A stretch of DNA of 64,000 bases from G963663735 sp963663735 (GTDB lineage Bacteria; Acidobacteriota; UBA6911; RPQK01; JAPXNP01). The stretch spans positions 496,001 to 560,000 of the forward strand of contig CAXXHN010000002.1 of NCBI GenBank assembly GCA_963663735.2. The letters run 5' to 3'. The notes under the pieces are model-generated. The model was not told the origin of the DNA. It did not search any database and was given only the letters and a program-made list of their open reading frames with translations. Both the position numbers and the translations under genes were made by a program. Every line of letters begins with the position of its first letter. The first letter of the stretch is position 1. Positions 60,652 to 64,000 of the stretch are shown here, piece by piece.

Positions 60652-61203
60652 GTGCAGTTTGATGAAGTAATCAGAAATAGAAGGACGGTGCGTGAATATG
60701 AATCCCGCCCTGTCCCGGATCAGGTTATTGAAGAAATATTATCCCTGGCCCAGTTGACCCCTTCTTCCATGAACGGGCAGCCATGGCATTTCATTATTGT
60801 AAGGAACAGGGAAACCCTGGACCGGTTGGTTGATCTGAAGAATCTTTATTGTCCGGTTGAAAAGCAGGAGTTTGCGGCTGATTTTATCCGTAAAGCTCCA
60901 GCTGTCATTTTTGTCTGCGTTGATCGGGCCAGATCATACGATCGCGGGATTGAAAACGCGGTACTGGCAACGGCTTATATTCTTTTGGCAGCCAGCAGCA
61001 AGGGGTTGTCAGGCGTTTACATGTCAGCCTACCGCGCTGATAACCCGGCGATAGCTCAGTCATTCAGGGATTTGCTGGATATCCCGCCAGAGTTTGATCC
61101 TGTCACCATTATTCCACTAGGGTATCCGGCCGTAGAACCGCCGGCAAAAAGTATACCGCATTTATCAGAAGTAATTTCATATGAAACTTTCAGTAAAAAG
61201 TAA
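60652..61203 (+). CDS. Nitroreductase-family flavoprotein
   Basis: 183 residues from a GTG with GGGAGGAAC before it. Nitroreductase signature: FDEVIRNRRTVREYESRPVP with the FMN-binding RRTVR, LAQLTPSSMNGQPWHFIIV, and the C-terminal IPLGYPA. These FMN enzymes move hydride in detoxification or in biosynthesis (for example oxidising azolines). It is first of three overlapping genes. Its last 23 bases overlap the PLP-enzyme gene, so translation is coupled. Confidence 0.92.
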   Translation: MQFDEVIRNRRTVREYESRPVPDQVIEEILSLAQLTPSSMNGQPWHFIIVRNRETLDRLVDLKNLYCPVEKQEFAADFIRKAPAVIFVCVDRARSYDRGIENAVLATAYILLAASSKGLSGVYMSAYRADNPAIAQSFRDLLDIPPEFDPVTIIPLGYPAVEPPAKSIPHLSEVISYETFSKK

Positions 61204-62407
61204 GCCAGATTTTCTGGATAGTTTAAACCCGGAAGTGTCGTCTGTGACCAGTGTTGTCAGGCGTTACCTGAATGTTGTTCGCTTTGAGACAGACGAAGGG
61301 AAAGACAGAGAATTAAAGGCCCTGGTGCATGATGCCAGTATCAGGGAGGGTGCCAGAATTTTTCCCTGTTTCGAGTATCGCGGCGTGAATGTCTCGATTC
61401 TGGATGAAACAACCCTGATGCGAACGGGAACTTTAAAATCCATTGACGGCGCTGTTTCCATTGCGAGGAGTCTTCAGAGGGGCGACCGCAGGGTAGTGCT
61501 GGAAACCGGCGGGAATACCGGAACTGCGCTCTGTGCCTACGGATCCAGGATGGGAATGGAACTGTTTGTGTTCATGCCGGCAGAAAATATTTATTTACTT
61601 AACAGCGGTATCTTCAACAGTAAAGGGGTCCATCTTGCATCAGTAGATAACCCGGGAATGGTTAAACCAGTTGCCGACGCGTTCACTGAAGCAACCAGAT
61701 ACGCCCGCCATATTCCGGAAACACCATGGCGTTATGAAGCCGCCATGTTCAGGGGACTTTTTATTCTGGAGTTTTGTCTTCTCCATGGAGGATTTGACTG
61801 GATGTCCCAGACTATAAGTGCCGCTTTCGGGCCGATAGGCATCTATGGAGTGCTGCAGGCATTTTCTGATGACCTGGGAAGGCTGCCCCGGTTTCTGGGA
61901 GTACAACAGAAAGCAAACTGTCCCATGTATACATCCTGGAAATCCGGATCTGACAAGATTGAGCCAGTTGAACTTGAATCCACAAGCCAGCTGCTAACCA
62001 GGGTAATGTATGATTCCAAGCCCCATACCTACGCGACTTACCAGGATTTACGAGAAGTATTAAGGTTAACTGATGGTGACCTGGATACCATTGACCACGA
62101 GGAATTTGAAAGGATGCTGGAATACCGGTTTGACGGGTTGAGCATCCTTGAAGTACTGGCGGAAAACGGCATTAACGTCACGGTAATGAATGGCTCAATT
62201 GTCGAGAAAACCGGGTTGATTGCCATAGCCGGTACTCTCAAGGCCATTGATAGCGGGCGCATCCCCAAGGGTAGCAGGGTGTTATGCAACCTGACCAGCG
62301 CCTGCAGCCTGGCTGACGGCAAGACAGAGGCGGAGCGGCGGATCAACAGCATCAAGGAAGCACTGGAATACAGCCGGGAGGTCAGGGAAAGGAACCACGA
62401 TGCCTGA
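61181..62407 (+). CDS. PLP-dependent threonine-synthase-like enzyme
   Basis: 408 residues of the fold-type II PLP family. The PLP Lys lies in TGTLKSIDG. The phosphate loop is ETGGNTGTALCAYG, equivalent to the S-x-G-N-x-G motif. The middle (VKPVADAFTEATRYAR) follows threonine/cysteate-synthase arrangement. The N-terminal extension (about 60 residues) has no match. These enzymes make amino acids by beta- or gamma-replacement. The substrate here is unknown. It overlaps both neighbours (23 bases upstream, 8 bases downstream). Confidence 0.88.
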   Translation: MKLSVKSKPDFLDSLNPEVSSVTSVVRRYLNVVRFETDEGKDRELKALVHDASIREGARIFPCFEYRGVNVSILDETTLMRTGTLKSIDGAVSIARSLQRGDRRVVLETGGNTGTALCAYGSRMGMELFVFMPAENIYLLNSGIFNSKGVHLASVDNPGMVKPVADAFTEATRYARHIPETPWRYEAAMFRGLFILEFCLLHGGFDWMSQTISAAFGPIGIYGVLQAFSDDLGRLPRFLGVQQKANCPMYTSWKSGSDKIEPVELESTSQLLTRVMYDSKPHTYATYQDLREVLRLTDGDLDTIDHEEFERMLEYRFDGLSILEVLAENGINVTVMNGSIVEKTGLIAIAGTLKAIDSGRIPKGSRVLCNLTSACSLADGKTEAERRINSIKEALEYSREVRERNHDA

Positions 62408-63353
62408 GCAGGCGGAAAGAATTATAATCAGGGACGTTACGCTTCGGGAAGGAATGGATGTGCCCGGGGTGGATTTTACCTTTCCCCAGAGGCTGAAAAT
62501 TGCCGCAGCCCTGGCCAATGCCGGAGTACCGGAAATTGAGATTGCAGCCCCGGCCAAGGTTGATGAAGACTCCGTTTTCGCCGGGATCTGCAGGGATAAA
62601 AGAGACCTGGTCCACTGTAAAACTTCAGGTCTTGTTTATGCTTTCCGGGAGAAGTGTTTCGCGGAGATAGAGCTGCTCGCGGGGTTGCTGGACAGGGTTG
62701 ATATCCTGATGCCTCTTTCACCGGAGCGGCAGCCGTATCGGGAGGAGGAGAAAATCGAATGCATGCTGAAGGTGCTGGGTTACGGGAAAAAGGAGTTGTC
62801 CAGCGTGGGTGCAGGATTCCCTCACGCCCTTCACGCTGATCCGGAGTTCCTGGCCTTGGCCTGCCGGGAAGCGGAGTCTTGCGGGGCCGGGAGAATTACC
62901 ATTTACGATACCGACGGCAAGGCTGATCCATTCACGGTTTTCCAGGTAATGGAAGAACTCCGGCAGGAGGTAGGGATTGAACTGTTTTTTCACGCCCACA
63001 ATGACTTGGGAATGGCAGCAGCAAATTCATTTGCGGCAGCCATGGCAGGCGCAGACGGTTTGGATGTAACGGTTAACGGCCTGGGAGACAGAGCCGGGAA
63101 TGCCTCCCTGGAACAGGTAATCATGAACCTGGAAATGGAGGAAATTGCAACCGGAATTTCTCCAGCGGGACTGAAAACACTCTCCTGCCTTGTGGAAGTG
63201 GAGAGCGGGATTCCGGTACATCCTCTGGCCCCGGTGGTAGGGGAATATGTTTTCACCCACAAATCTCCGGGGCACCTGGGAATCACCAGCCTCTTTGAAG
63301 CTTTTGACCCCGGTGTACTGCGAAATGATTCCATGGAGAAGAAACAAAAGTAG
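62400..63353 (+). CDS. DRE-TIM acyltransferase (homocitrate/isopropylmalate synthase-like)
   Basis: 317 residues: catalytic HMGL-like TIM barrel only, without the regulatory C-terminal domain of LeuA, and so closer in size to NifV/CimA-truncated forms. Signature IRDVTLREGMDVPGVDF (usual D-x-T-L-R-D-G-E-Q is altered to REGMD), metal-binding HAHNDLGMAAANS, and VNGLGDRAGNASLEQV. Members join acetyl-CoA to a 2-oxo acid, or split the product. The eight-base overlap with the PLP gene shows tight coupling. It is the last gene of the operon. Confidence 0.9.
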   Translation: MPEQAERIIIRDVTLREGMDVPGVDFTFPQRLKIAAALANAGVPEIEIAAPAKVDEDSVFAGICRDKRDLVHCKTSGLVYAFREKCFAEIELLAGLLDRVDILMPLSPERQPYREEEKIECMLKVLGYGKKELSSVGAGFPHALHADPEFLALACREAESCGAGRITIYDTDGKADPFTVFQVMEELRQEVGIELFFHAHNDLGMAAANSFAAAMAGADGLDVTVNGLGDRAGNASLEQVIMNLEMEEIATGISPAGLKTLSCLVEVESGIPVHPLAPVVGEYVFTHKSPGHLGITSLFEAFDPGVLRNDSMEKKQK

Positions 63354-63807
63354 CTGCAGGGATTTTCTTAATATTAAACAGCCAGGTGTCTGGCATCAGC
63401 TTTTCAATCAATCCAGACCTCAGTAATAAGTCCCGGAAGGCCGTCATGAATCAGCCTAGGATTAACGCCAGCGAGCTCCGGGTCATAAGCGAGACTGCCA
63501 TTTAAATTCAACTCCCGGAGCGGTGTCACCTCCCCCAAAAGGGGGAGATAAAATCGAACTTGAAATCATGAATCCAGGATTTCAGGAGACTAGATTTTAT
63601 GAATTTCCTCCTCCTTTTTTTAAAAGAATCAAAAGCGCGAACGCGGACCATTCCTGGCGCTTTTGTTTAACTATTTTGGGGGCAAGTGTGTCCTTTGCAC
63701 CTGCCATTTCCCGGAGTTCCCCCCTTTCGCTTTTTGAGCTGCTGAGGGGAACCCCGGGCTGATTCATGACGTTCTCCAGTTGCAGGTTTGAGGATGCAGC
63801 TGAGTTT
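63354..63807. other. Convergent intergenic region with hairpin
   Basis: A CTCCCCC/GGGGGAG hairpin with an AAAA loop at 63530-63547 could end transcription weakly; no strong T-run follows. The open frame at 63523-63762 has no match and spans the hairpin, so I do not call it. Confidence 0.45.
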
Positions 63808-64000
63808 TATTTTTCTGCCGCAGGGGCTTTCTTCTCTCCCTTCACAATCCGAAGCCCACGGTAGGATTCACCGGCCTGGCAATCGCATTCGGTCTGTACC
63901 GGTTTGTCGGCGCTTCCTCCCAGGAGCACACCATTACCTCCTTCGTCAACGGCCCATTCAGCCACGTTTCCTCCGAGGTCGTATACCGCGTCTTTTCCCC
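63808..64000 (-). CDS. SUMF1/FGE-sulfatase-domain protein, C-terminal end (5' beyond window)
   Basis: The last 64 codons, read leftward to a TAA at 63808-63810. The sequence YDLGGNVAEWAVDEGGNGV, then LGGSA, and a final GESYRGLRIVKG match the C-terminus of formylglycine-generating-enzyme-like proteins (GNVWEW... RGGSW... GFR). Families of this fold activate sulfatases or act as C-type-lectin-like surface proteins. The N-terminus, and so any signal peptide or kinase fusion, is off the edge. A KKAPAAEK tail ends it. Confidence 0.9.

Noticed and set aside
63523..63762. 79-codon frame near the right end
   Set aside because: It spans a C/G hairpin, has no known motif and lies in a convergent intergenic region.

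Overview
The window reads as chromosomal DNA from an anaerobic, diderm bacterium. The pointers are a class I hybrid cluster protein (N-terminal cysteine spacing C-x2-C-x8-C-x5-C, the form typical of strict anaerobes), an FprA-type flavodiiron protein, lipobox lipoproteins and Tat-type signal sequences. The phylum cannot be fixed from sequence alone. The PAS-rich kinases resemble those of Desulfobacterota and Spirochaetota. The Tat-secreted Gfo/Idh oxidoreductase resembles those of PVC and FCB bacteria.

Region 1 to 14 kb is AT-rich accessory DNA. It carries small gene modules of the kind found in defence or integrated-element islands: an AlbA_2/Schlafen-type protein, a membrane protein plus lipoprotein, a GAF histidine kinase with a stand-alone receiver and a membrane-anchored partner, a degenerate Mrr-like nuclease with a membrane coiled-coil protein, and a membrane protein plus SIR2-domain effector. 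A 3' half of a tRNA-Asn at 4204-4250 looks like the attachment-site scar of one integrated element. An IS3-family element lies at about 5.0-6.3 kb.

Region 14 to 23.3 kb is a repeat field. A foldback repeat family occurs at least eleven times. It surrounds a group II intron (14057-15922), two nearly identical 1.17-kb units that each encode a REP-associated (IS200-like) tyrosine transposase, and a 262-bp tandem repeat. The intron sits in one repeat copy, and an intron-free copy of the same site is present at about 17.08 kb. Ordinary genes scattered here are a histidine-phosphatase lipoprotein, a Rieske-like protein lacking one cluster ligand, a large polytopic membrane protein and a chimeric pseudogene.

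Region 23.8 to 41.4 kb is a sensory hub: four large PAS histidine kinases (CHASE, periplasmic-binding-protein or receiver inputs) and a CheB-CheR-PAS fusion. Among them are a detached receiver fragment, a decayed kup potassium transporter and the flavodiiron protein gene.

Region 41.5 to 46.8 kb is a redox/nitrosative-stress block: two NifX/NifB-type cofactor-binding proteins divergent from a DUF134 regulator with two palindromic operators, a TauE/SafE permease, and an rrf2-ferredoxin-hcp operon.

Region 47.3 to 52.3 kb holds transport genes: a sodium:solute symporter, and two tandem Na/Pi cotransporter paralogues followed by a PhoU-like gene and a strong terminator. Region 52.3 to 58.3 kb encodes secreted enzymes (Gfo/Idh, PIG-L deacetylase, EEP phosphatase), a small protein with two identical cysteine motifs, and a secreted protein built from four copies of an unrecognised repeat. 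Region 58.3 to 63.4 kb is a compact, apparently undescribed small-molecule gene set: an amino-acid dehydrogenase and methyltransferase divergent from a translationally coupled nitroreductase, PLP-enzyme and DRE-TIM acyltransferase operon. The window ends inside a formylglycine-generating-enzyme (SUMF1) family gene.
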